A stretch of 64,000 nt of DNA from Trachelipus rathkii (GCA_015478945.1 JABUQX010002258.1:45001-109000); one strand, 5' to 3'; counted from the first letter of the stretch, positions 1 through 15,030 are shown. Made by a program: numbers and translations. Notes: generated from the letters alone by a model not told the origin.

Positions 1-2465
1 TATTACCCATTTGATAACAATTATTAATATAGAATAGTATTATAGTGACCAAAGACGAATTTCAATAAACACAAGATATTATTTAATTGATCCTCGTTTC
101 AATCCTAACTGTATAAATAGTACAGAATGTGCTAATTGCTGTTAGTCTGAACTCCTAACAATATATCGTTCATGCAGATGTTAATGACAAATAATAACAC
201 AACGCTTGCTTTCGTATTACTATATGGTAAAACACGTGGAAAGATCGGAATTGACATTGACTAAAATTTAATATAGGGAACTATAAATATGTAGGTTGTA
301 ATGACCTTAGATTAACCGTTGAGTCGTGTACATATTAATAGCACAGATACCGTTGCACTTTATACATAATAGGCTTTAATTGGTACATGTTTATGTTACT
401 AGTATAACTGTATCTCTCTCGGATATATAGTTGGAAGATAGTATACTCTAACAAATTAAATTATATTGCAACTGTCACCTATTTTCTATAAATAAATTGT
501 CTATAGAACCTTAGACATATGTAATTGCTAAAAATAATTTTAAAGGCGTTAAATTAAGCGTATAGATCTCGGAAATACATTCAATAAATTAGGGTATCAA
601 AAGATATATATAATATCTCTAAAGGACCTTGCACATCAGCGCTATTCTTACTTAACATTCCTCCCCGAGGCAGGGAAATCAGAAGAAGAGTTAGAGGAAC
701 CCTGAGTAGTATCACTTAGGCTATTTACGTAATTTACTCCCTTCTTCTATGCAACGACGATAAGTAAGTCCAGGAGAGATACAAGGTTTATTATGTAACT
801 ATAAGTAGAATTTTACGTATTCATTTATCTATTTTCTATTAATATTATTATATATAATATATATAATTTACTTTTAATACTATAATATTTATATTATATA
901 TTATTAATATTATATGTTAATATAGATATATTTTATACATATTATATATATCATTTAAAGTTTAATATTTTATTTATCCTCCGATTTAGTGATAATAAAT
1001 ATTTAATTATTGTCACATTAAATAGCTGATTAATGAGGTCTTATACCTATTATTTTTTTCCTCTAGTAAACTATACAGATATAATACTATTAATATATAA
1101 TATGTAGTGTAATCAGTAACGGTGTTTATGCTATATTTGATAAGTATAATATTTAATAATCTATCTCAAAGAATGCTATTAATTATAATGATTTTATATG
1201 TATATATTTAATATATTATATAATATATATAAGTATTATACAGATAGAATATTTATATATATATTAAATTGTCATGGGCACATAACTCCTCAAAATCCTC
1301 CTACAATAATATAAGAATTGTATTATTTATTTTATCATACCCTGTTATTATATGCAAGTATATCAGTCACTTCATTTGGTGATACTCCAATCTAATCATT
1401 ACGTAATTTAATCTATTAACAAAAATTACCACATAGTGGTGTAAAGCTCCTACTTGATATAAATAATATCACCTTTATACTATATATAGTGCGGCTGATA
1501 CTAATTAATGTTAGTTATTAATCTATCTTAGCTAAATTAATCACTTATTCTATTAAGTGCTAAATTAATATTAGTTTAGATATATCACTAGAAGTCAGTC
1601 CATTTTAAAGGGTAAGTGTCATCCAATCGAAAAGTCATTTATTTAGGTACTTAGTATTTAAAAGTGTAAGCACGCTAAACTGTGCCATAGTATACATGAA
1701 ACTTCCCCTTGGCTACTACTTACACCTCTTGACAATAGCGCGCACGCGCCTACTGCAGTTAATATATTACCTATTTAAATGCTTTTCCTTCTTCTTTACT
1801 TGCGTATAGGTAACTCGTCACATAAAAATCTTGGAGTATTAAATAGTAATGAGTGTCTAGGCGTATTAACGGAGTCCTGTTCTTTAAAGCACTTCTACTT
1901 TTGCGGTGTCTCCCGTAGCACGATTATCATCAAAAATAACCAGCTAAATCCTAAGCGCTAACTTATCCGTTACCCTTATGATTACTCTTGATATACTTAT
2001 AACCTTATACTTCATACCCTTAAAATCCGCTTAACCTAACCTTAAAATATATCCTTATACGCACTATTTACGTAACTACCCCCCACTTATTACATTAAAC
2101 TCAATCAGTCTGACATAAAGCTGACCCTTATATAAAAGTTTACCTAATACATAACTAGCTTGGTAACTTAGTAATAACTTATCAACTATAAAATATTTAC
2201 CAAACTATCCAATAGATCTAAAGAGATATTTGTTATCACAGCTTAAACTACATTATAATCTTATAATGATATATACTAATGTATACTAATATATAGCTTA
2301 GATACTATTATAATATCTCTCATATAAATATATATATAAAGAATCAATAGGTTATGTCTAGTTAGAATTGAGTAAAAACTAATATATTAGATATAATTGA
2401 TAGCAGGTCTTGTGTAACGTTTTCATATAAATAATAACAGATTTGGTAAGCCATCAGCTCATTAT
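1..2465. other. AT-rich sequence, no gene seen
   Basis: No open frame longer than about 60 codons has natural composition. The stretch has scattered TA and ATT runs and no recognisable exon, RNA gene or transposon end. Around 655-790 there is a short patch of more balanced base composition that I could not identify. Confidence 0.6.
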
Positions 2466-2570
2466 CCTAGAAAGAGAGAGAGAGAATTCGGTAGAAATAT
2501 ACTAGGATATGAGAGAGAGTAGAAGAGAGATTGTAGAGTGAGAGATGAGAGAGAGAGACAGATTTGACGG
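2466..2570. repeat. GA-rich imperfect microsatellite
   Basis: Runs of GAGAGA interrupted by short unique bases make a purine-rich tract on the + strand of about 100 bases. It has no coding value. Confidence 0.8.
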
Positions 2571-4295
2571 GAGATGAAGATGACGTTAGACGTAGAATCA
2601 CGAAGTAGATTCATTAATGGTCAATTGAGTAGTGTGAGCTCATTTATTGCTTAAATATAAATAAAATCATTTAAAGACTTTACATCTGCTAAGTGATCGT
2701 CCTAAGTTAACCTGTCGTCTATATATCCATATATATATATGAATAGCCCTTCTCTTATATACCTATACAATACATAATCGTAAAATTTTTACCTCTAGAT
2801 TACACTTAGATTAGCTGTGGTTGTATTAACGACAGTCTAATTTCTTAATTTTAAATATCCTGCAACCATATCAATTGTCTTATCTAATAATTAGTCACTA
2901 CTTATATCAACTGCTATTCTACGATAAGTCAGATATTAATATATATTCATGAAGAGGATGAGAGTATGTAATAAATAATTAGAGGAGTGTATAATTTTTT
3001 ATTTTTTTGGGTGTTAAAATCCTAAATTTAAGTGGTACCATTATTTCAACTATATTTCCATCTTATAATTTTATATAACTTATATTAATTCTCTCATATA
3101 AATAAGTATAATCCTACGTCGTAAGTAATAAGAAGAAATGAGGACTTAATTCGTACGGTAGTTTTAGATAATATTGTGGATTAATAATTTAAAAACTAGA
3201 AGAAAATAGCAAAGCAAAGTGTTTGAGAATATTAATTTTACCTACAATATAAATCATAGCTTGAAACACCACCAAATTTTTATAATTTTGGTACTAATTA
3301 ACAATGTTAATGTGCATAGATTACATTGATAATAAACTTTAATTAGTTAAATCTTTGAAATAAATATATAATAAATTTTTAAATGTTTTAGCTGATAATA
3401 CATCATATTCTAAACATGTACAATATTGTTCCTTTTAGCCCAACCATTTGCGATGAATTAATTAATTGGGATGCAAATAGAAAAAAGCTATTGTTTCTAT
3501 TTGGGGTGTCTTAGAATAATCTAAAATTATTGCCGTGGCAATGTACCGTGGCTGTCGTAAAAAGAGAAGTTCAATTTGCATAAAAAAATATTTGTGACTT
3601 TGTTTAAATTAATTGGAGCACAAAAAGAACTGTTTTTTTTGTAATGGCGGGTGATCGAAAGAGAACGGAAGTTTTCTGCAAAAAGACAAGACATAATCTC
3701 AGGGACCAAAAAGGTCACAAGAAAGGAACACTGAAGGGTAGATCACTTAAAATATTGTAATCCTTTAATTTATCCTTCTAGTAGCATGAAACTGTTTTTA
3801 AAAAAAAACGCGAATAATAGATAATAAAAAAATAATCAAGGTTATAGGTATATGAAAATTATTTGTTTCTTTATTGTTTCCATCTTCATAAAATTTCCCA
3901 TTCAATAATTTTAAATTTTTTCGTAAATCTTCATTATAGTTTTTAACTGGACTTAATTGTAAATCTGAATAAAACTTTATTATAGTATATAAGGACTAAA
4001 TAATAAATTAAAATAATTATTATAAATAATAAATAATAAAAAATATATTAAAAATTATTAATATAGTATATAATAGATACATTAATTGTAGCTACTATAT
4101 AGTCTATCCCTAATATCACATAGTATATATTTAATGTTATATAATAAATAGTATTAAATACAATGTACTACAAAAAAAAATAAATACAATGACTATAAAA
4201 TATATCATATATTATATTAATGTTTCATTTTATTTATTAGAAAATAATTATATATTATTATATAGTTGTATATATATTATATTATATAAGTATAG
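2571..4295. other. AT-rich sequence, no gene seen
   Basis: A 63-codon minus-strand frame at 3527-3718 is the only one of any length and resembles nothing I know. The block 3420-3770 is less AT-biased than its surroundings and could be old unique sequence or a transposon relic. Confidence 0.5.
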
Positions 4296-4348
4296 ATATA
4301 TAATATATATATAAATATATATATATATATTATATATATATATATATT
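4296..4348. repeat. (TA)n microsatellite
   Basis: Nearly pure TATATA with single-base interruptions. It is one of many such tracts in the window. Confidence 0.9.
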
Positions 4349-4864
4349 TCAGAGTGGAAAAGACATCGGCATTTCAATAAGAATGTGATAATGTGTTACA
4401 TATCCACCAAAATAAAATCATATTATAAAAATATAAATATTATAATAGGTATATAATAAAAGTATATTATAGTAATAAATAACATACTATGATATTTTGA
4501 TTTTGATGGTCTTTCTACTATATTTATATATATATATGCTATAAAAATATAGTACTCACCTTAAGGGCTTATTATATATTAAATTAAACTGTATATATAT
4601 AGGTATATATATATTATATATATATATTTATCATATAGATATATCGACTATATTATATCTATATATTAGTATAATATACTCATATAGTAGTAGTACTATA
4701 TGTTATTAGTAAATTAATACAATTATATATTATTAAAACTTAAGTACAAATATAATTATATTACGATATTATATCATAGAGATAGTCAGTATATTATATA
4801 ATATATTAGATATATATATATCATACACAATTATTATCTTTATTGTGACCATTTTTACATATAG

Positions 4865-4916
4865 TATACATACATAGTATACATAGTATATATACTATGT
4901 ATACTATGTATGTATA
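4865..4916. repeat. Perfect 52-bp palindrome, no spacer
   Basis: The left arm 4865-4890 and the right arm 4891-4916 are exact reverse complements over 26 bases with nothing between them. The arm is built from TATAC, TATG and TATA blocks, so it is not a plain TA repeat. Pairing stops outside 4865 and 4916. Such a sequence could extrude a cruciform or fold into a hairpin when single-stranded. Confidence 0.9.
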
Positions 4917-4964
4917 GAATAATATGATATCACCACCCTAAATATATTATAAATAAATTCCATA

Positions 4965-5101
4965 ATATAATATATATAATAATATATATAATATATAAAT
5001 ATATATATATAATATTTATCAAGAGGATAGTATAAGTATATATAGATATATATATACAAATACAATATATATAATATATATGATAGTATATATATATATA
5101 G

Positions 5102-5144
<43 letters not shown>

Positions 5145-5185
5145 AATACTATATATATATTATATATATATAGTATACTAAGTAT
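4965..5185. repeat. TA-rich microsatellite block
   Basis: Long TATATA runs interrupted by ATAA and GTAT. The minus-strand frame over 4904-5143 translates almost entirely to Tyr and Ile, which is what a TA repeat gives in any frame, so it is not a gene. Confidence 0.85.
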
Positions 5186-5229
5186 ATGATATAAATGAAT
5201 TACAGTTTATTGTTTATACTTATTTTATT

Positions 5230-8200
5230 ATAATATAGTTTTTTAAATAAAAATTGCGGTCGCTAAAATTTAACCTTAGATTTCCTCCTTCGTTTTGCTT
5301 TTTCTTGTCTTTTTTATTTTTGCTTATCACTTAAAAATTATTAAAATTATATTTTTTAATATTATAATGTCTTATTATTGAATAAATTTTGTAGCTACAT
5401 TTCATAATTTTAACTTTTAATATTCATTTTATTATTATTATTATCCTATCCCTAGATTGGGGGTTATAAATATTGATTCCATTATTCATTTATTATTATT
5501 CATTATATTATTATTAATTTTATATACTATATTATTATATATTATTTTATTATTATTATTATCATATTAGTATTAAAAACTTTTTTTATATTATATTTAT
5601 TGATTATTATTTTTTAAATATTCAACTCATTATTATTATGCTATTATTATTATTTTTTTTAGTTCAGTTTTTCATTAACGATTAATATTTTTCATTAATG
5701 TATAATAAAAAATAAAGATAACATTTCATTTATTAGTTTATTATATAATTTTATAAAAATATTAATAAGCAATTTAATAATAATTAATAATTAATAATAA
5801 TATTAAAAACTTTTAAAAAAAAATAATAATAATAATTAATAATTAAAAATTCATAATAGTTACTTGAATGATAGATAATTAACTATAATGAATGAGATAA
5901 TAATAATCATATTAATTAATAAATATTAATTAAAGAATTTTAATAATAATAATTAATTAATAATTAAAATAAATTACACAAATAAAAATATTTAATAAGA
6001 ATAATATATAATAATAATAATCATTGCTAGTAATAATATATAATAATAATACATAATAGTCATTTAATTAGAAATATAATTAATTAAAATTAAATATTAA
6101 TTTTAAATATTTAAACAATTTATTATATTTTAAATTGATTTTACATTACTAATATTTAAAATAAATCTCAAACGAAGGTATGAGGTCACGATTTTCGCAG
6201 TTATTTATATTCATATTGACATGACTGATATAATATTATATTAAAAAATTAATAATAATAAATCAACAAATAATAAGATAATAATCATAATAAATAATTA
6301 ATAATCATTAAATAATAAAATATATAATCAATATAATAATAATAATAATAATAAATGAATAATTTAAAATAAATATAAAATAATAATAATAATAATAATT
6401 AAGAATATATAAATAATAAAGATAATAATAATAATCAATTAAAAATTAATAATTAAATAATATAATAATGAAATGATAATAATTAATAATAAATTATTAA
6501 TATAATAATACTTAAATAAAATAATAATAATTTATAATAATCAATATAATAATACATAACAATAACATATCTGTCAATTAGATCAATAGATTATTATTTA
6601 ATTATTATTTATTTATTAATATTATATTGTTATTATTTTATAATTATTATTATTTAATTATATTATCTAATTATTATTAATGTTCATTAAGAAATATATC
6701 ATTTATAATTATATATTAGATAATTTAATTTTTTTTATGATATTTTATTATTATATAATTCATTACTATTATTTTTATTTTAAGTATTATTAATATTTTA
6801 TTATTTATATATTACTTATTTCAATTATTATTAATTATTATTATTATTATTTAATTATATAATTATCTAATATTAATTATTTATTATTATTATTAACCAT
6901 TATTCTAATTTATTATATTATTAATTATTATATATAAGTGAATAAATAAATTCTAATTCTCTAAATATTTTTTCTGATTTTCGATGTTATAATTGTTCTA
7001 ATACTAGTCTAAAGAAAATATGATTTACAAAGAAGAATAGAGCCATATTTAAATGTTATTCAGGTTATCTGACCGGTTTCAGTCTAAACATCGTAAAAAA
7101 AAATATCCTACCGTTATTATTTTTTGTATTGCTAAACTTCGACATGCTTCAGAGTGGTTGTTTCGATATCTAAACATGCTGACTTATTATATTATATATA
7201 GATCAAGATTACAAAAATTAAATTTACAAAATTTAGATTTTAAATTTTTTGCATTTTAATTAAAATTATATTTAATGTTAAGCGACATATTTAACAATAT
7301 AGTTAATGATTCCTGTGTTTAAATGTTTTAAATGCTTACATAAGCCTCAGCTATTTTTAGTTTTTTGAGCTTCGCAAGAGCAGTCTTTTGCTCAAAAATT
7401 TTTGAAAAGGACTGTTGAAATATCAGGATTCTAGATGATGCTTTTGAAGAAAATTAAATGAAAATCAGAAAAAAATAAATTATCAATTTATACGAAAATA
7501 GCAATATCTGCACCTTATTCTGTATAAAAACAAAAAGCTGACAAGGATTTCTATGATTATTATTTATTATTGATATTATTATTATTATTACTACTTAATT
7601 ATTATTATATCTAAGATTTATCTATTATATTATATTATTATTATTAATTATTAATATTATAACAAAGATGAATTTGAGTTGTCAAAAGTAATCGAAATAT
7701 TATTAATAATTTATTACTTTTTAATTTATTCCAATCGATCCGCTCCATAAAATATAACTCATTATATTGATTATATTCACTTGTGAGTTATATTCATTAT
7801 ATTATTATATTATTATTATTTATTATTATTATCTATATTATTATTATTATCATTATTATTATTATTATTATGAATTATATATTACTACTAGCTATCATTA
7901 ATTTGTATTCATTATATATGAAACATCTACTACACTTATAATACAATTACAGATCAATGATATTGTTACAATTGCATTAGTATTAATTATTATTGATATT
8001 TATTCGATATTGATTAATTATTAATAGTATCTTTTTATATTGATTAATATTATATAAATTATTTTTATTATTGATCTATGACTTAATTCACTTCATCATA
8101 TTATTACGTATTTATTTCTAAAATTATTATTATTATTATTAAATTAATTATTTACTTTATTATTATTATTATTATTATCTCTATTAGATGGAATATAGTA

Positions 8201-11200
8201 TTATTACTTATAATTTCTCCGATTATTTATCTAATTTATATTAATTATTTATTATTATATTATTATATTATTATATTATATATATTATCTATTATTTAGA
8301 TTATTTATCATTAGTAACCATTACAATAAATATTATTATTTGATGTTTATTATATTAATTATTATATTATATTATTCATATTAATTATGATACATACCCA
8401 AATTATATATTATTGAATATTATAATTATTATTATTATTATTTGATATCTTGTTTTTAATAACTGAATTGTTGTGGTAAGGAACTGATATATTATAACTA
8501 TTCTTAATCATTAATTGTTTATTTTTTATTAATATCAGTTGTAGTAATAACATCAAATTCTTTAATTAAAATTTGACGGTGATTTTTTATTATGATATGA
8601 TTAATTATTAAAAGTGGGCCAATGATTTATTTTATAAGATTTATTATATATGATTTATTTGGTATATTTATATTGTATTATTTATTTATTTATTGAATTT
8701 TACAATTTATTATTATTATATATACTCTATTATTGATTAATTATTCTAATGATTTCTTACATAATTATTATTTAGTATTTTTAAAATAATTATACATATT
8801 ATTTACTCATTATTTATGTATTCTCCTACTTATTACTTAAGCATTTGTTTATTATGATTAATTTACATTTGTAATATTTAGTTATATTTAATTATTGATG
8901 TAGTTGATTGGTAGATATTAAATATTATTATCATTCATTATTATAATATTATATATTATTATATGGTATTATTATTAATTATTATTATTATGATTGTATA
9001 TTTATTATTAAGTTAAATTTTATTTTGTGTCCTATTAAACACAACAAAATTATAATAATGTATTATTTGTAGAAATATTAATAAAATTAAGATTAATAAT
9101 TAATAATAATAAGAATGAAATAATAATAATAATTAATTATAATCACATAAATAATAAATAATAATATATAAGAGTTAATAATTAATAATAAATTAAATTT
9201 TAATAAATCAATGAGATAATTATGAGATATATATATGTGTGTCGATCATTATAATCGATCTATCATTATTATTATTATTATATTATTATATTCAATATAT
9301 TCATTTTCTTTATTTCTATTATTATATAGTTTTATTAGGTATTATTGATTTATCTCATTATATATTAATTTGTATATTCTTTATTATTATTCTTATTATT
9401 GATTTATTATATTATATTATGTATTATTATTTTCATATATGTTATTATTATTTTTAGTTATATTTTATATATATATATATTATAGTTTAATTATTATTTA
9501 TTAATTATAATTTTGAGAGATATTTATTTTTATGTTCTTTATTATGTCTAACTCGTTTATCCCTAACTTTTTAATTATTATTATTATTATTTGGATATTT
9601 CTTGGTTTTTGGCGTTGTCTTTAATTTCTAAAAAGTTAAACTTCATTCACTAGCATATAGCGTTGTGTGTTGCATTTATATTTTTGGTTCTTACTTTGTT
9701 AGTGTAGTGTGACTATATAAATATGTAGTTATATATATATAAAAAGTTTTAGTATTTTACTTACCATATTTCTGCCAGTATTGTTAGTTCTTATTATATA
9801 TCTATGTATATATATAATTATTATATGTTGTAGATGTTATTAATATTTTAAATATATCATTTATTTATAGTATATTTTCTTTGTTAATTTTGAATTTATA
9901 TTTATATGGAGATAATTATTATTCTTTGTTTTGTTTAATTTTATATATTTTTTAACTTTTCATCTTAAATTTAAAAATTTTCTTAAATCTTAAATTAACT
10001 TTTTTTCTTTCCTTATTTATTATTTTATATATATATTTTTTTCTTATTTACACCCACACTCAAAATCCATCTATCGCACAAATTAATTTTATTTTTTGTT
10101 TTCTTCTCTCTTTCTCTCTTTTGGTGTTATGTCCTATATCGTCGACTCCTTGTTTTTTACTGTTACGTAGAATAAATTATTAGTAATATAAATAAATTAT
10201 AATGAATATGAAAGTTAAAGACATAAATGCATAACTTTGTATAGTTATTCTCTATGCGCTACTATTGAGAACCCCATTGATAGCTATGCAGCGTTTGCTT
10301 TGTCATGAGGTGGTTAGTGTTTACTTTCGATCGATGAGTGTTTGGTGAGTGTGTAGTGATGTAATAGTGTGTATGTGGTTTAATTTCTTCGGATCCTATT
10401 TTCTCTTAACTCAGCTCGTTACTTTTTAGAAAAGGTAGAAAAGCTTTATTTAATAACCCCTAAATGATATTATTTATTTTATAATTATTATTATTTAATT
10501 TATTAATTATATATATAGATTTATTATATATTAATATTATATTATATATTATTATTATATATTAATTATTATTATTTATCACTTATATATTAATGTTAAT
10601 TTATTATTAGTATATTATTTATTTATGATTATTATATCTAATTATTATATTATAATTTAAATGATTAAATTATTTATTCATTTAATTTATCGTTAAGTAT
10701 ATTGTAGTATCTATTATCTATTATCTAATATATATTTTGTATAGCATTTATGTGCTAGTTTAATATATGCTATATGTTTCTAGTGAACTGTTTATAGTTA
10801 TTAATTACGACTATTACGATATAATCTATTAATCTAAAAAAAATTTTTGTATAAAATACTGTCACACTTCGATATTTATCCAGCATACAAAATGTTTATA
10901 CTAAGAATTTTAAATAAAATTGTACAGTAGATTAAAATTTGATAATGAGTAAAATGAAATATAAAGATATCATCATAAATGCCAGATGTAGAGGATAACG
11001 TCGGGATTAGTCAAAAATACGCAATGACTCTATGTTGCAAATTTCTTCCTTGACTTTGTTGATCTTCCGTTCGCCGTTATTCTCCATATTGATTCAGTTG
11101 AGTGTTGGTTATATATTACTTATTATTACGAAAATGTAAGTAAAATTATATTCTAATGATAATGTTAATTTTAGTGTGCTATTTATTATATTATTTTCTA

Positions 11201-11830
11201 TTAATGATAGTATTATTTATATATATATTTAATTTATATTTATAAGTATATTGATTATTATTATTATTATTATATTTTATATTATATTTTTTATATTATA
11301 ATTTTAATATTAATTTATTTATTATTATTTATATATCTGAATTAAATTATTATAATTTTATTATTTAATTTATAATTCTATTTAAACAATATAAGTTTAT
11401 ACAATAAACAATATATTTACTATTCGTTTATTTTGAGTCTTATGATATATTATAAAATAATATATCATTAATAGGCAAATATGGTCTGATATTAAAATCT
11501 CCTCATATTCTTTTAATTGGATAAGACATCATAATGAGAAATTTTATACATAATAATTATTTATAATAATAATTCATATTATATATTTGAATAATTTTAT
11601 ATTTCTAGATAAGAATTTTACACATTTTAGAAGAAGTCTTGTAGTGTAAAGTTTCTCATTGTATTAATTTATCTTAATCTAGCTGTACTTTATTATTCCA
11701 ACTGACTTAATGTAATTTGATTCTCTCCTCTAGTTTATATTATTTATTATTATTATGATTATTATTATTTATAATTAGTTATTTATTTATCAGTATAATA
11801 ATTAATTAATGTATATCATTCGACCTATTG
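5230..11830. repeat. Long degenerate TTA/TAA trinucleotide tract
   Basis: Over more than 6 kb the sequence is dominated by ATT/TTA or AAT/TAA triplets with point changes. The + strand is TTA-rich at about 5430-5660, AAT-rich at about 5700-6580, TTA-rich at about 6590-9030, AAT-rich at about 9060-9200, then TTA-rich again with less order to 11830. Short less-repetitive islands lie at about 6960-7560, 9600-9720, 10060-10450 and 10830-11110. None holds a gene I recognise; a 68-codon + frame at 7053-7259 is unplaced. Confidence 0.75.
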
Positions 11831-11923
11831 TTTTACTTGTCACTAAGTGGCTGATGGACGTAATCTATGTTACTCAAGCTAGGTATATACATATTACAAA
11901 TATTTCATAAAGTAATGCCAAAG

Positions 11924-11957
11924 TTTTTACACACACAACACACGCCACACTTCACCA

Positions 11958-11991
<34 letters not shown>

Positions 11992-12062
11992 CCACACACC
12001 ACACACACACACATTATATATATATATATATATATTATATATGTATATATATTATATATTAG
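11924..12062. repeat. Compound (CA)n-(TA)n microsatellite
   Basis: An imperfect CA tract from about 11924 to 12013 passes directly into a TA tract ending near 12062. The + frame across it reads His-Thr then Tyr-Ile repeats and is not coding. Confidence 0.9.
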
Positions 12063-13130
12063 TATTCTGTAGGTATTCGTGGTATTTAAAATATTGTCAT
12101 GATTTGTACACAAAGAATTGAGCTTTTTTTTTTGTGGTCAAGTCATGAAATCGAATTTCAAGTGACTACACCATACTTAGAATTGTTTTCTAAAATTGAC
12201 CCTTTCTCCCTTAATTGTCTTATTAAATTGAAAATAAGAATATGTCAAAAGATGTATAGCAAAATTATGACAGAATTTACGTAGATTATTAATTTATTAA
12301 AAATAATTGCTTGTACGAAAAATTTTTCTCGTAAAACTGGTGTAGGTGCGTTGGTTAAATGTAATTAGTAATTTTAAATCCTTCATATAATTGTGCTCTT
12401 GTGAATACCATGAATGTTAATCTAATTAAATTACGTTCAGTTTAAATATGCGATATTAAAGAGCGCGATATATAAAAGATATTTGGGTATATAAAACAGT
12501 GACATGAGTTTAGAATCTTATGATCTTCGACTGCATTATAGCAAGCATCAAGTTATATTTATAGTGTTTTGATTCATAAAACTGTATAGCCCTTATTTTA
12601 TCTGTACAGTCGATAATCTACCTGAATCATTTGACTATTACATAAGTAAAAGAGTTACATAGTTTAGAATGGAGATATAGCTATGTAAGTGGAAATGAGT
12701 TTGAGAATATAATAAAAAAAAAAATAGAACAATTTAATAATGAAAAAATTTAATCATTGATTGTAGACACCATTCCTTGAAATAAGCATTAATCCCCGCT
12801 GATTCAAATATGGTATTCATGGGTGGCATGTCATCTCTCATCGCTCTTACTCTCGGGTTCCGAATCTTTGCTCCTCTCCCGTAACTTTCTCTCGTTTCAT
12901 GCGTTCTTGGCCTCTCCTACTTTCTTCTCCTCCTACCATCTATCTCTCCTACTCTCACTCTCTCTCATACTTCTTGCATAAGAAGGTCCGGTCATTTGTC
13001 ATACTGGTGGTAATAACGATGAAAATGGTGAAAGAAGAAGGAAGAAAGAAGAGAAGAAGAAGAAGAATAATATTTCTAATTAGAATATATATTTACAGAA
13101 AATTTATTAAAACTAAAAAAAAAAGATAAT
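12063..13130. other. Low-gene sequence with pyrimidine then purine tract
   Basis: 12063-12800 is ordinary AT-rich sequence with no identified gene. From about 12830 to 12975 the + strand is strongly C+T-rich (CTCTCC, TCTCTC). From about 13015 to 13085 it is strongly A+G-rich (GAAGAAG). The short + frame 12899-13129 follows this composition and ends in an Arg/Lys run, so I do not treat it as a gene. Confidence 0.5.
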
Positions 13131-13979
13131 ATTAGTTACATCTTTTTATAGCTTAAAATATATTACCTACGGTATACCAGTTTTACCGCAAAAGTGAAAC
13201 CACTTAATAATCTTAAAATAACTATCAACTAAATGCAATTCATACATGGTAAACTGCTTAATTCTTCAACTTTCTATATGCTGTTAATGCGATGAATGAT
13301 CTCTTCAGTCGGAGAGACTATGTACAGACCTTAAGCATTTTTTGTGCATTTTTTCAAAAAAAATTTTGTTTCAGATTGAATAAATTTTGTGCCCCTGATT
13401 ATTGATATTATTAGTTTTAATTTAAAATTGATATTGGCTCTCATCCCACAAAAACCCCTTCTCAATTTCGATAATGACTCTCCAGTTATGAAAAATATAG
13501 CACAGTGTTCTACTTACCCGATTATACCACCAAACAGTTTACCAAAATTGGAACGAGTTTATATAAAATATATATATATAATATGTATATATACATAATT
13601 ATAATAATAGATATATATATTTGATTTAATATATATATATAGTATAAATTTAGTAATAATAAGATTAGTATGATATATGAAGACATATAGATAGTATATA
13701 AATAGAGATATAATGACATAAGTTAAAAGATATAAGATATAATGATATATAATGATATATAATAGTATAATATATAGACCGATATAACCATAGATCTTTA
13801 TAATCTTACGTGTTATGAATAATAATAGTATTTCTTTAATAATTAATGTATATTTTATTTAATGTATATGTTTAATATAGTATTATATATAGTTAATAAA
13901 AGATTTAGCATATAAATTTATATAATAATACTAGTAAAATAATATGAATATATAAATGAGAAATTATATAATAATAATA
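13131..13979. other. AT-rich sequence with TA repeats, no gene seen
   Basis: 13131-13560 is mildly AT-rich and 13561-13979 is dominated by TATA and ATAATA runs. Nothing coding was recognised. Confidence 0.55.
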
Positions 13980-15030
13980 TATATTAAATATTATAATGTA
14001 CTATATAGAAAGAAAGGAATGAAGAAGTAATATAGCTTAGTAAAGAAGTAAAGGAAGTATTAATAGTTAAAGTAAAAATAATATGAGATAAAGTTATTAA
14101 TATAATATAAAAAGATAAGTAATAAAGCAATAATATAAGAAGTATATTAAAGAAGAATAAGAAGTAATTAATATTTAAATGTTCGATTAAAATAGACAAC
14201 GATGAAGAAGAAGATATATAATTATAATAGCAAATATGTGAAATAAGGAAGAGCAAGGCTTAGATGTAAATATTTAGGAAATATAAATTGTAAGTAAAAT
14301 TGAATATATAATATATAATTAGTGGTATTGAATAAGTACTGAATATCAGTAAAGCATATATTATATAGTATATAATCGATACTAGAATAGTTACAATGAT
14401 ATTTGTGTGATACTAGGTACATTCCTCACAGGGAAAGCAGTAGATGTTTTTAAAATATTCAAAGCAGAGTAGAATAGTAATTGAGAAGAGAGTGATCAGA
14501 ATGTATGAAGAGGATAAGAAATGAGGAAAGAGCAAAGGAGGAAACAAAAGAAGATAGATTGCTACGCAAGTCCTGCAAAGTTTTTTTACTTTGTAAATAA
14601 TGTCAAAGTAAGTTAAGGCATTGGAGCGACACATACCAATTTAAGAAAATAGATAAAAAGACTATTAGTGGAGTTAAGATAAGGAGTTTATATTATCTTA
14701 CGAATATGAAATTTTGTATCACAAAGTGATATGAGGAAGAATTGAAAAAATGTAAAGTGTTCCTAGAAGAATAAAAGACAAAAAAGGATAAAGAGAAGGA
14801 TGGTAATAGAACGAGGAATGAATATGGAAGTAATGAAGTGAAAAGAGAATAACAAGTCTAAGCTGGGAACAATGAATTAGACCAGAAGAAGACATACAAG
14901 TCAAGCATAAGAAGGAAGTGAAGTGATAGATAAGAATATATAGGAAGAAGAATAAGTAGAACGAAGAAGAAGAAGAAGAAGAGATTCTGAAGGAGAAAAG
15001 AAGAGATGATGTAGATCCTTACTTGACCCT
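13980..15030. repeat. About 1 kb purine-rich strand
   Basis: The + strand is dominated by A and G (GAAGAAG, GAGAAG, AAAGAAG), so every minus-strand frame reads as Leu/Ser/Phe/Tyr-rich nonsense. Several minus-strand frames of 60-90 codons overlap here for that reason alone. The tract may be a decayed GA/GAA repeat. Confidence 0.6.

Noticed and set aside
2030..2046. Telomeric repeat (CCTAA)n
   Set aside because: Only about two imperfect units (TTAACCTAACC) are present, too short to call.
4904..5143. 79-codon minus-strand frame of Tyr/Ile
   Set aside because: Pure TA microsatellite translation. Similar frames at 26733-27017, 27951-28166, 36495-36725, 57183-57404 and 62782-62964 were rejected for the same reason.
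11867..12121. 84-codon frame with His-Thr repeats
   Set aside because: Produced by the CA and TA microsatellites. The minus frame at 49670-49873 is the same case on a GT tract.
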